Shown here: piece by piece, positions 32,267 through 39,406 of the stretch
How the letters are laid out: every line of letters starts with the position of its first letter
Position numbering within the stretch: the stretch's first letter is position 1
Assembly: GCA_036562565.1 (NCBI GenBank)
Contig: DATCJY010000076.1
Span: forward strand, 1-39,406
DNA from: DATCJY01 sp036562565
GTDB lineage: Bacteria; Bacteroidota; Bacteroidia; Flavobacteriales_D; Sanyastnellaceae
Direction: 5' to 3'
Length of the DNA: 39,406 bases
Made by a program: the position numbers and the translations under genes
The notes under the pieces: generated by a model
What the model was told of the DNA's origin: nothing
Databases searched by the model: none
Seen by the model: the letters and a program-made list of their open reading frames with translations, nothing else

Positions 32267-35140
32267 TTACTTTTTGGATATGCGTGAAAGACGAATTCTG
32301 TGGCGAATCGCCATGATGGTTCCGATAATCATCACCACACAACCAAGCCACAATACATTGATTTGAGGGAATACTTCAGCCGTCATGATCAACATATCAC
32401 GCTCAGAAGAAGAGTGACGTTGTACGGTCAACTCTAGCCCCTCCGGCTTCTCAACCAATGACATCAACATCTTGAACTCTCTAGACTCGACCGGATAAAT
32501 GAACGGTGTACCATCTTTCATTTTCACCATCGGAATTACAATTGCCTCCGTGTGATGACCATCGGTTATGTGTGCATAAGCCTTCTTGCCTTTAATTCCC
32601 TCAGGCAGGTTGGAAGGAATATCAGTCAGTGTCACCAAGCTATCAATGCGCATATTGATAATCTCAGTAAGACGAATGATTTGACCAACCGGAACCACAG
32701 CGCTCTTGGGTTCTAAATAGCCGTTGCTATCGGTCTTCTTTTCTTCTAGGTCCGTGTACTTAATGAAGGTATACAAATCCTTCGTGAGGAAATGCTTGAT
32801 ACTTGGTTCTCGGCTGTTTCCTTTTGGAGAAATCAAAACGCTTGGCTCCAGCACAAACAAGCGTTCACCGGGTTGGCCGGGTCGCCACTCCCTCAAATGC
32901 TCTGCGGCATGCGCATCCACTTCTGCCGGTGTTACCGCTGTCCAAAGACTATCGGACATGGCATCTTTCAAGAAACTGTCTGATGCAACGTGGGTCTTCT
33001 TTGCGCGATAAGGCTGACCAAACACTTGCACGTAAGTCCCTTCCCTGTACTCAAGCGGTGCCTTTTCAAAATACTCCACAGTACAATAGAGGCGATCGCC
33101 TCGCTTGTTCTTTTCCTTGTAGTGAATGAAGTAAGGCCCCATTGGCAAGGTATCCCCTTGCATTATCATGATGTCCTCATTCTGCTTGAAGGCTTCATTG
33201 AGTTCTGAAATATTACCACGCTGGTTTTTGGAAATGAAATAACTCTGCCAGGTTGATATCACTGCACCGATAATGAGCATTGCAAACCCAAGGTGAGCGA
33301 CACTCGCGCCCATCACGTCCATCTTGCCTTTGAGCACGCGGATAGCATAATCCAGATTCGCAAACAAGGCAAAGAAACATGACCACACCAACAACAACAG
33401 CGACAAATCATGGATGATAAAATCAATCGCAAATGCAATGAGCAATATCACTACGGTTGCTAGTACAAGACTCAAACTGATTTTCTTCACGAATTGTTTG
33501 AAGTCGGTGTTCTTGTATTTCAGGAACTGGCCAATACCAACAATGAGGAACAACAGGAACGCAAGCGGCACCTGAATGCGGTGATACACATTGAAACGCT
33601 CCGTATCTCCGGGCGCTGAAAAATCATGTGCTGCCAGTCTTCTGAATGCATCCCAACCTGTAGAATTATACAAGAACTGGAAAAGTCCTTCAAAAGGTGT
33701 GAGGAAAATGTTTCCTACGTTCACCGAGGTAACCACCGTGATATGAATGGATGCAAGAATCAACACAAGTGCCCCGATGAACATCCAAAACTCTCGGCTC
33801 CACAATGCCTCTTCCTCCGTTGTCTTCTTCATGAAAACTTTGCGGTAGCCAATGACAAGCATTACCAGCGAAACAAGAAGGAAAATCAACGTCAATCCCG
33901 GAATCAATGTGCCCTGTCCGGGAAGAAGGTTCGCTTGCTGTTCAGGAGTTAGGGTTGTCTTGTGCGTCATTATATCACCAACGCCAATCAGAAAGAGGAT
34001 GGCACACAACGCTGCATAGCCAATCTGGTACTTCTTGATTGGAACCATGAGATACGTTCCGATAGCTGTGAATACCAAAAGGTAAACGAGCAACTGCGCC
34101 AAAATTCCACTCTCCACAAATGAGTGAACACTGCTATCGCCCAATACACCACTTCTAGTAAGGAAAGTGGAATACAATACGAAAATGAATGAGCTGATGC
34201 TTAAAAGAAGTGCAGCAAAAACCGAAGTTCCTTTTTTCTGATTTATCACCAGCAAGTGTGCCGCTGCCACAAGCAACAACCACGGCACCAATGAAGCATT
34301 CTCCACCGGGTCCCAAGCCCAGAAACCACCAAAGCCCAAAGCTTCATAAGCCCAAGCACCTCCCATGAGAATACCTGTTCCCAATATCATCACACCAAAG
34401 AAGGACCATGGAATTGCAGGCTTCATCCATCCGGTAAAATCCTTTTTCCACAAACCTGCAATGGCATATGCAAACGGTACCACTGTAGCAGCAAATCCAA
34501 GGAACAAGGTCGGTGGGTGGATTGTCATCCAATAGTTCTGAAGCAATGGATTCAACCCTTTCCCATCTTGAAATGGCGGAAGCGATAAGTAATCCGGGTT
34601 CATTGTCCATGGCAATCCCAAGTTCATTGTCGCTTCTCGGAGCAATGTAAATGGATTGCTACCAAACTGAAAATCTCCGAAGTAAACTCCTATGAGCATG
34701 GAACTCAAGAATACCTGAACCAATCCCAACACTGCCATCACCCATGGTTCCCACTCCTTCGATTTCTTCATCAAGATGAAACCGATGATGACATGCCAGA
34801 AAAGCCACAATAAGAAACTTCCCTCCTGTCCTTCCCAAAGACAACTGAAAACATACTTGAGCGGCATGGCATTGTTCAAGTGCTCCCAAGCGTACTTGTA
34901 TTCATACATGTGATTGAAGAGGATGTAAAACAATGCTCCCATGATTCCTATGGAAGCAATGCCATGCACTACGAATCCCCAACGCGCTGGCTTGAGCCAA
35001 ACCGCTTTATTCTCTTGATTTTTCGCAACCAGGTAATACGATGCGGTAGAAAAAATGGCTGCTACAAAGCTCAAAACAATAAAAAAATTGCCCGCTCTGC
35101 CCGGGCCTAGGTGTTCATTGAGATACTGGATTTCGTTCAT
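32267..35140 (-). CDS. ccmF: Cytochrome c maturation protein CcmF (heme lyase subunit)
   Basis: A 957-residue membrane protein of the heme-handling CcmF/CcsA family that attaches heme to apocytochrome c on the periplasmic side. The N-terminal two thirds has many helices. The conserved heme-binding segment is GFGGFWAWDPVENAS (about 268-283), preceded by SCLWEGQEGSFLLW (about 99-112) and NYWMTIHPPTLFLGFA (about 204-219); His in IHPP and the His near HSFVESG (about 340) are candidate heme ligands. The C-terminal 330 residues are mostly soluble and probably periplasmic, ending with one more helix. This large form is usual in Bacteroidota. It is last in the ccmB-C-D-E-F operon, 92 bases after ccmE. 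Confidence 0.95.
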   Translation of the reverse strand: MNEIQYLNEHLGPGRAGNFFIVLSFVAAIFSTASYYLVAKNQENKAVWLKPARWGFVVHGIASIGIMGALFYILFNHMYEYKYAWEHLNNAMPLKYVFSCLWEGQEGSFLLWLFWHVIIGFILMKKSKEWEPWVMAVLGLVQVFLSSMLIGVYFGDFQFGSNPFTLLREATMNLGLPWTMNPDYLSLPPFQDGKGLNPLLQNYWMTIHPPTLFLGFAATVVPFAYAIAGLWKKDFTGWMKPAIPWSFFGVMILGTGILMGGAWAYEALGFGGFWAWDPVENASLVPWLLLVAAAHLLVINQKKGTSVFAALLLSISSFIFVLYSTFLTRSGVLGDSSVHSFVESGILAQLLVYLLVFTAIGTYLMVPIKKYQIGYAALCAILFLIGVGDIMTHKTTLTPEQQANLLPGQGTLIPGLTLIFLLVSLVMLVIGYRKVFMKKTTEEEALWSREFWMFIGALVLILASIHITVVTSVNVGNIFLTPFEGLFQFLYNSTGWDAFRRLAAHDFSAPGDTERFNVYHRIQVPLAFLLFLIVGIGQFLKYKNTDFKQFVKKISLSLVLATVVILLIAFAIDFIIHDLSLLLLVWSCFFALFANLDYAIRVLKGKMDVMGASVAHLGFAMLIIGAVISTWQSYFISKNQRGNISELNEAFKQNEDIMIMQGDTLPMGPYFIHYKEKNKRGDRLYCTVEYFEKAPLEYREGTYVQVFGQPYRAKKTHVASDSFLKDAMSDSLWTAVTPAEVDAHAAEHLREWRPGQPGERLFVLEPSVLISPKGNSREPSIKHFLTKDLYTFIKYTDLEEKKTDSNGYLEPKSAVVPVGQIIRLTEIINMRIDSLVTLTDIPSNLPEGIKGKKAYAHITDGHHTEAIVIPMVKMKDGTPFIYPVESREFKMLMSLVEKPEGLELTVQRHSSSERDMLIMTAEVFPQINVLWLGCVVMIIGTIMAIRHRIRLSRISKK

Positions 35141-35232
35141 TACGTTCTGTTAGAAAGAAGCTCCTTCACTGCAAATTCTACAGCTTAGGAGCTCCAAATA
35201 TCGTTTATGGTGATTTGTTTATCTAAACCGTA

Positions 35233-35634
35233 TCAACGGTCTTCAGCAATCGCATGATTCTGTTCGTTGTACTTACTTGGACATTTCATGAGCAAGTGAT
35301 TGGCATGAAAGTTTCCGTGCTCATCGTATTTCCCCTCAATGGTCACGCTCTCACTTTGCTCCAAGCCCATCGGTTTGCCCTTTTTATCGGTGAGATATAC
35401 GCGCTCTGTATAACCATCCTTATCCGTCACATAAAAAATGGTGAGATCGGCATTCTTCATCGCATCGTACTCTACCTCACGGGTTTTATCAAACGAACCA
35501 ACAATTTTTACTTGCTTACCCAACTCCTTCGCCTGTGCAAATGTGGCACTATCCACTGAGGCAGTATAGGTTGAAACAAGAATTGCCGAGATAACAGCGA
35601 CCAGTAAAATAATGATGATATGTGTTTTTTTCAT
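35233..35634 (-). CDS. ccmE: Heme chaperone CcmE, Cys-type (CxxxY)
   Basis: A 133-residue periplasmic heme chaperone anchored by one N-terminal helix (about 5-22). The OB-fold core shows VKIVGSFDK, FYVTDKDGYTERVYLT and SVTIEGKYDEHGNFHANHLL. In proteobacterial CcmE heme is bound covalently by the His of HxxxY; here the site is C118-P-S-K-Y122 in MKCPSKYNE, the CxxxY form known from Desulfovibrio and other lineages, in which Cys carries the heme. It lies between ccmD (45 bases upstream) and ccmF. Confidence in family and variant is high; covalent Cys attachment is from homology. Confidence 0.93.
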   Translation of the reverse strand: MKKTHIIIILLVAVISAILVSTYTASVDSATFAQAKELGKQVKIVGSFDKTREVEYDAMKNADLTIFYVTDKDGYTERVYLTDKKGKPMGLEQSESVTIEGKYDEHGNFHANHLLMKCPSKYNEQNHAIAEDR

Positions 35635-35679
35635 GGTGTTTTAAATCATCTCTACAGTGAACTCAACCAAAGAAAAAAA

Positions 35680-35886
35680 TTATTTCTTCTTCTCCAATTT
35701 CTTCAATCTGCGGTCAAGTGAAACGAGGTAAACAACAATGCCAATGAGCACTACGGCCGCCACAGCTATGACCACTTTGATTTTGCCACTGGCGTAGAAG
35801 TACTCCTCCATTCCACTTTGCGCAAAGGTGTCCACACTTAGGAGTAATAAGGTGGCCAAAAAGGAAATTTTAGGAAATTTCTTCAT
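35680..35886 (-). CDS. CcmD-like small membrane protein
   Basis: A 68-residue protein with a hydrophobic N-terminal signal-like helix (about 8-22), a short periplasmic part GMEEYFYASGKIK, a second helix VVIAVAAVVLIGIVVYLVSL (about 38-57) and a basic end RRLKKLEKKK. CcmD of other bacteria stabilises the CcmC-CcmE heme complex and also has one helix and a basic tail, and the position between ccmC and ccmE is right. The start overlaps the ccmC stop by 17 bases. Sequence similarity to CcmD is low, so the assignment rests mostly on context. Confidence 0.72.
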   Translation of the reverse strand: MKKFPKISFLATLLLLSVDTFAQSGMEEYFYASGKIKVVIAVAAVVLIGIVVYLVSLDRRLKKLEKKK

Positions 35887-36928
35887 TTTCTAATTCAAGT
35901 TTATTGATGCGGTAATTCACATTGTATAACCAGTAGCCCAAGAGGATAAATCCAAGGCAAGCGGGATAAAACACCGTACGCAATGAACTATCCAAATCGT
36001 ATTTGGAAAAAGCTGGGTTCCCGCTCTTTCCGGGATGCAATCCTTCTGCAAAACGTGGCATAACCATGAGTAATACAACCATCAACACAAATGCGAAGAT
36101 GTTGAAAATGGCAGAAAGCCGTGCTTTTTTCTCTTCATCCACCACCGATTGGCGAAGGATGAAATACGCTACGTACATAAGGAATACCACCATCGCTCCA
36201 TTGAGCTGTGGGTCATTGGTCCACCAAGCGCCCCAAGCAAAACGCGCCCAAATTGAACCCGTTACCAACCCCAATGTGCAGAAAAACAATCCAACAGCCG
36301 CAGCAGATGACGCCTTGAGGTCTTGCTCATTGATTGTATGACCGGTTGCCGCCACATCCATTTTGCGATTGAGTGCCTTCAAACTGAAAATAAAAGAGAG
36401 GGTCATCACCGCGAACATGGTAAACCACATTGGCACGTGCCACATCAAATTGCGGATGCTCTCAATAATGATTGGCTGATAGGGATAAGCAAAATGTTGC
36501 TTGTTCTTGTTTTTTACTGTGACTTTCGTCCCGAGTACATCCGCTCCGGGAACAATCGTAAAACCTTCACTACCAATGGGTGATTCTACCTTAACGGTAC
36601 CATCTTTATCGGTATTGGCATAAAACTCAAACTGCTTGGATGAAATTGTATCCGGAAGGAAAACATTCACACGCACTTTGTCTTCACTCAGTACGTCCAA
36701 AATTTCTGCTTTGAAAACTGCGGAAGAATCATTGGTGACAAACACCTGAAGCGTTGCACGATCGCTCAAGAAATGCGTATTGTAACCGGTAAAAACAAAC
36801 TCATTGTTACCGGGTTTAAATTTTGTTGCACTAACCTCCAATCCTCCCGGGCCCATAGGATGCCAAAGAGAAAATATGGTTGAATATGCCAATGCAAGCA
36901 CACAAATAACTTTCAGCCACCACTTCAT
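35870..36928 (-). CDS. ccmC: Heme-handling protein CcmC with extra N-terminal extracytoplasmic domain
   Basis: A 352-residue member of the CcmC/CcsA family that presents heme to CcmE. The core (about 150-345) has six helices with NLMWHVPMWF (His164) and the tryptophan-rich loop RFAWGAWWTNDPQ (232-239 for the WGAWWTND part). The start at 36928 is an ATG giving KWWLKVICVLALAYSTIF as a first helix; the frame can be extended to a TTG at 36955. Between this helix and the core there is a soluble, probably periplasmic domain (about 30-140) with beta-strand-like segments such as DRATLQVFVTN and VRVNVFLPD, which is absent from the 240-residue proteobacterial CcmC. Its job is unknown. The gene lies 76 bases after ccmB. 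Confidence 0.92.
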   Translation of the reverse strand: MKWWLKVICVLALAYSTIFSLWHPMGPGGLEVSATKFKPGNNEFVFTGYNTHFLSDRATLQVFVTNDSSAVFKAEILDVLSEDKVRVNVFLPDTISSKQFEFYANTDKDGTVKVESPIGSEGFTIVPGADVLGTKVTVKNKNKQHFAYPYQPIIIESIRNLMWHVPMWFTMFAVMTLSFIFSLKALNRKMDVAATGHTINEQDLKASSAAAVGLFFCTLGLVTGSIWARFAWGAWWTNDPQLNGAMVVFLMYVAYFILRQSVVDEEKKARLSAIFNIFAFVLMVVLLMVMPRFAEGLHPGKSGNPAFSKYDLDSSLRTVFYPACLGFILLGYWLYNVNYRINKLELENEEIS

Positions 36929-37004
36929 TTTTCCTTGCAAAAATGTTTCCGGCAATTTTTTAGTGAATGAACCAGTTGTTCACGACCGAAAAAAACGCCT
37001 TTGA

Positions 37005-37667
37005 TTAATCGCGCCAAAGGTATGGGAACAGCACGTATGCCAGCACGAACGATACCATATTTAGTACCAACAATACCACAAGACTTAAGCTGTTCTCACT
37101 GAATGACATACCCTCAAGAGCAAACGATGTGTACCGCACCGTGGTAATCAGTAACGGAATAATTACCGGAAATCCCAGAATAGCCACCAAACCGCCCCCG
37201 GTTCCTGACTTATAAGCAAGACCTGCTACGAAGGTGAGTGCCAGTCCCAAACCGGTACTTCCCAAAAGAAGACCTAACAGTAACTGCCCCACATCTGCAT
37301 CTGACAAAACCTCCGTACCGAAGAACAAGATGAAAAAAAGAACACTGAGCAGGTTGAGCACTGCCACGAGCAGTGCATTGTAAATGGCTTTTGAAACAAT
37401 AATTTTCCGCGGATGGACGAGCGTGTAGAGGTAAATCACCGTACCGCTGCCCTCACTGGAAAACGCTTTTTGCATGGTGTTGAATGCCGTAAAAATTCCG
37501 GTCAGCCAAAGCATGGCACCCCACACGCGCGCTGTCTCGATGCGCTCCAATGACAAATAGCATACAAAAACCGTGGCCAACACATACATCAGCACTCCTG
37601 CCAATGCGTGCTTTTGGCGCATTTCCAATGCCAGTTCTTTCTTGAGTAAAGCTGTGAGTTGAGACAT
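37005..37667 (-). CDS. ccmB: Heme exporter membrane subunit CcmB
   Basis: A 220-residue membrane protein with six helices, the permease subunit that works with the ATPase CcmA to release holo-CcmE. The start QLTALLKKELALEMRQKHAL and the middle LVHPRKIIVSKAIYNALLV and GGGLVAILGFPVIIPLLI fit CcmB. First in the ccm operon, which has no ccmA, ccmG or ccmH in this window. A TACCTTCG box (37686-37693, minus strand) 18 bases before the ATG is a possible -7 element. Confidence 0.93.
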   Translation of the reverse strand: MSQLTALLKKELALEMRQKHALAGVLMYVLATVFVCYLSLERIETARVWGAMLWLTGIFTAFNTMQKAFSSEGSGTVIYLYTLVHPRKIIVSKAIYNALLVAVLNLLSVLFFILFFGTEVLSDADVGQLLLGLLLGSTGLGLALTFVAGLAYKSGTGGGLVAILGFPVIIPLLITTVRYTSFALEGMSFSENSLSLVVLLVLNMVSFVLAYVLFPYLWRD

Positions 37668-37957
37668 ATCGCTTTCCAGAGCGGCCGAAGGTAGTTATTC
37701 AAGTTGAGTTGGAAATCTTTACCCGCAGTTTTATTTTTTAACGCTAAAAAACGCAGCTAAACTGCTCTCTTGTTCACCATAATTTTATTATGTTATCTCA
37801 AATACTTCAGGTTCAACCCAAATCCATCAAGTGAAATCTTGTTTATAATTATTCTGAAGATTCAGACTCAAGCAAGTTTTACGACAAATTATTTTAGAGA
37901 AAAAGGTAATCCCTACTAAACCTGAATTAGTTGATAAGGTAAAAACAGAGGCTAAGA
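37668..37957. other. Intergenic stretch between ccmB and the methyltransferase remnant
   Basis: Apart from the possible ccmB promoter at 37686-37693 I see nothing firm here. A rightward stop-free stretch in the frame starting at 37858 reads lysine-rich text (for example KPELVDKVKTEAKIVQNSIG) up to a stop at about 38025, with no start codon; it may be decayed upstream sequence of the methyltransferase remnant. Confidence 0.45.
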
Positions 37958-38424
37958 TTGTTCAGAACTCCATTGGAAAGATTGATGAAGTTGTTTCTTT
38001 TAAAGAGAAAGGACAAAAAGCCTGATTCGATAAGTTTTGAAATTGGTGGAGGTGTTTTCGAAGGTCGCTCGGCCAATGCCTATAAACGACTGAACAATTA
38101 CATTCCATTGGACATATCAGCATCTAGCATCACAAGGTATCGCACACGTTTGCTATACCTAGAATTGTCGTTGATGCTGCCAAACTACCATTCAAAGACA
38201 ATTCAATAGATTTTATTTTCACACATACATTCTTGGAGCATCCTCTTTTACCGGATGCCATAGTTAAAGAAATAGCACGTGTGTTAAAACCCGGAGGATA
38301 TATTCTTCATCTGGATGCGTGGTTCTGTAGATGATGGCATCGTTTCGGTGTGGTTGGTTTGAAACCATGGACCAACATGCGTTTATTCTATCCAAATAAA
38401 CAGGTTGTGATGAAAAAGAAATAA
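37958..38424 (+). pseudogene. Decayed SAM-dependent methyltransferase (type 11)
   Basis: Two reading frames together spell a class I methyltransferase. In the frame from 37958 the text SISFEIGGGVFEGRSANAYK contains motif I (E-GGG) and continues with NNYIPLDISASSITRY. Near 38143 the similarity moves by one base to another frame: RIVVDAAKLPFKDNSIDFIF, then THTFLEHPLLPDAIVKEIAR and VLKPGGYILHLDAWFCR, the usual post-motif and LKPGG segments. A TGA (after FCR) then interrupts the same frame, which goes on with WHRFGVVGLKPWTNMRLFYP and ends at 38422-38424. So there are at least one frameshift and one nonsense codon, no proper ATG, and the end seems short. It is an inactivated gene, unless sequencing errors explain it. 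Confidence 0.82.
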
Positions 38425-38446
38425 GCCTCATCTGGGGAGGTATCCG

Positions 38447-38914
38447 TTACTTCTTATAACGCTCTTGGGGGGTCATTGTCCAAGAGCCTCCGTTTTCAAC
38501 GAAGTATAAATCGACTTCGCGTTTGCCGCGCTCTACTTCCACCACAATGAATTTCTCCTTTTTATTGTTCTCAATTTCTTTGATATCATCCACCTTCCAC
38601 ATTCCATATTCTGACGCTTCAATCAGCGCAGTCACCTTTGCAGGAAGATCGCGATAAGACAATTCCTTTTCAGTATAAAGCCACTCGCCTGAACTTGCAA
38701 AAAAGGCTTCATGTTTGAATCCACGATGCATGAACTCGGCTTCATACATCTGCTTCTTTTTAGACCACTCCCATTCATATACGTAGCACTCAGGGTACAT
38801 CTTCCTGAAAGAAGCTACCACTGCCGATGGCACATAAGCTTCTCTCAGTTCCTGTGCGTTGGTCGGTAGTGACAAACACACCACCATTATTATAAAAATG
38901 AATCTATACCACAT
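38447..38914 (-). CDS. Secreted PepSY-like protein
   Basis: A 155-residue exported protein. It has a signal peptide (MWYRFIFIIMVVCLSLPTNA) and a PepSY-like region (PF11396-type) with two similar halves: VPSAVVASFRKMYPECYVYE, then WEWSKKKQMYEAEFMHRGFK, and LPAKVTALIEASEYGMWKVD with FIVVEVERGKREVDLYFVEN. The W-x-Y-E-(V/A)-x-F pattern is typical. Such proteins are periplasmic or surface proteins of unknown function. The start is 2 bases after the stop of the upstream gene at 38917, so the two form an operon. Confidence 0.85.
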   Translation of the reverse strand: MWYRFIFIIMVVCLSLPTNAQELREAYVPSAVVASFRKMYPECYVYEWEWSKKKQMYEAEFMHRGFKHEAFFASSGEWLYTEKELSYRDLPAKVTALIEASEYGMWKVDDIKEIENNKKEKFIVVEVERGKREVDLYFVENGGSWTMTPQERYKK

Positions 38915-38916
38915 CT

Positions 38917-39406
38917 CTAATTAAGTTTATCAAATTCCAGTGAAAGCAGCATCAAATCTTGCTTCATCATCTTTACATACGACTCCAATTGATCATACAT
39001 ATTGGCGCGGTTGTAAAGTTGTTCGGTCTTATACTTTCCACCTTCACCAAAATACAAATTCAACAGTTTTCTTTTCTTTTTCGTATTCGCATTATCAATT
39101 TGTTTAAAACTGATCCAGCGATCGATGATTTGATATCTCACCGAGCGATGATTGCTATCGGTCGGGTTTTGATAGTTGAGGTAATACCAAATAAACGGTG
39201 GAAATACCTCTGAGGTTTCTTTTCCCTCCCAAATCTCACGCAGCGCATTATGTGGATGATAAAATAACACTTTGCGCTTATTGATCAAAATGGAGATACC
39301 CAATGTTGCCTCCACAATACCGGATGCAATACCGACATATTCCACATTATCACCATTGCCATTTGCAAGCATTATGCCGGAGATGATCGCACTGGAAGCT
39401 CCGGCC
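38917..39406 (-). CDS. Membrane protein of unknown function, 5' end beyond the window
   Basis: The minus-strand frame is open from the right edge (39406) to the stop at 38917. Before the ATG at 39372 the frame still reads AGASSAIISGI, and after it VEYVGIASGIVEATLGISIL, so the frame contains two likely membrane helices and the true start lies outside. The rest is soluble: LFYHPHNALREIWEGKETSE, FPPFIWYYLNYQNP, a basic region DNANTKKKRKLLNLYFGEGG and an amphipathic end. I recall similar proteins from Bacteroidota, with HPxNxLxEIW motifs, but no function. It is upstream of and 2 bases from the PepSY-like gene. Confidence 0.6.
   Translation of the reverse strand, partial: AGASSAIISGIMLANGNGDNVEYVGIASGIVEATLGISILINKRKVLFYHPHNALREIWEGKETSEVFPPFIWYYLNYQNPTDSNHRSVRYQIIDRWISFKQIDNANTKKKRKLLNLYFGEGGKYKTEQLYNRANMYDQLESYVKMMKQDLMLLSLEFDKLN

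Noticed and set aside
38424..38446. Possible terminator between the methyltransferase remnant and the PepSY-like gene
   Set aside because: Only a 4 bp CCTC/GAGG pairing is visible and there is no T-run.

Overview
The window is a 39.4 kb chromosomal stretch of a bacterium of the phylum Bacteroidota, probably Chitinophagales or Sphingobacteriales-like. Four things point there: a type IX secretion/gliding lipoprotein (SprE/PorW-like) beside a bactofilin, a secreted protein with a type IX C-terminal sorting domain, a Bacteroidota-type ccm set, and promoters that fit the Bacteroidota consensus (TTTG, about 19 bp, TAnnTTTG) with few strong Shine-Dalgarno sequences. I saw no tRNA, rRNA, CRISPR array, insertion sequence or prophage. 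Most genes look like core genome.

Layout. 1-5964: 5'-most 536 codons of dnaK (leftward, cut by the window edge), a cytoplasmic-looking BtuF-type binding protein, a SET-domain protein with a lysine-rich tail, and two thioredoxin-fold proteins. 6201-7582: a DUF2797 protein that lacks most of the family cysteines, and an RRM RNA-binding protein behind a long, foldable leader. 7660-12287: a tight leftward cluster of eight small genes (RNA polymerase alpha-CTD-like zinc-ribbon protein, three proteins of the DUF1801/YdeI type, an SRPBCC protein, two VOC proteins, and a Crp/Fnr-type regulator at the 5' end). 12316-15061: a triple lamin-tail-domain secreted protein and the MeaB GTPase. 15128-18969: uracil-DNA glycosylase, a fused alpha/beta 2-oxoacid dehydrogenase E1, and a small secreted protein of unknown function. 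19055-28669: envelope and maintenance genes, namely an M23 peptidase (leftward), then rightward SprE/PorW-like lipoprotein, bactofilin, AtpZ-like and AtpI-like membrane proteins without ATP synthase genes, AnmK, a polysaccharide flippase and a MutS2-like ATPase lacking the Smr domain. 28693-32182: a 3-hydroxyacyl-CoA dehydrogenase and a divergent TPR/beta-propeller/OmpA-like protein with a C-terminal DUF1573. 32267-37667: leftward cytochrome c maturation operon ccmB-ccmC-ccmD-ccmE-ccmF. 37958-38424: a decayed SAM-dependent methyltransferase. 38447-39406: a PepSY-like secreted protein and the 3' part of a membrane protein cut by the right edge.

How genes work together. The ccm genes export heme and load it on apocytochrome c; CcmE has the Cys-type heme-binding motif (CxxxY). 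The SprE-like lipoprotein, the sorting-domain protein and possibly the OmpA-like propeller protein relate to type IX secretion. The E1 enzyme, MeaB and the hydroxyacyl-CoA dehydrogenase fit branched-chain amino acid, propionate and acyl-CoA catabolism.

The least explained parts are the 7660-12287 cluster, the OmpA/DUF1573 fusion, the DUF2797 protein without its cysteines, and promoters whose -7 box sits only five bases before the start codon. I did not find a clearly new defence or mobile system.
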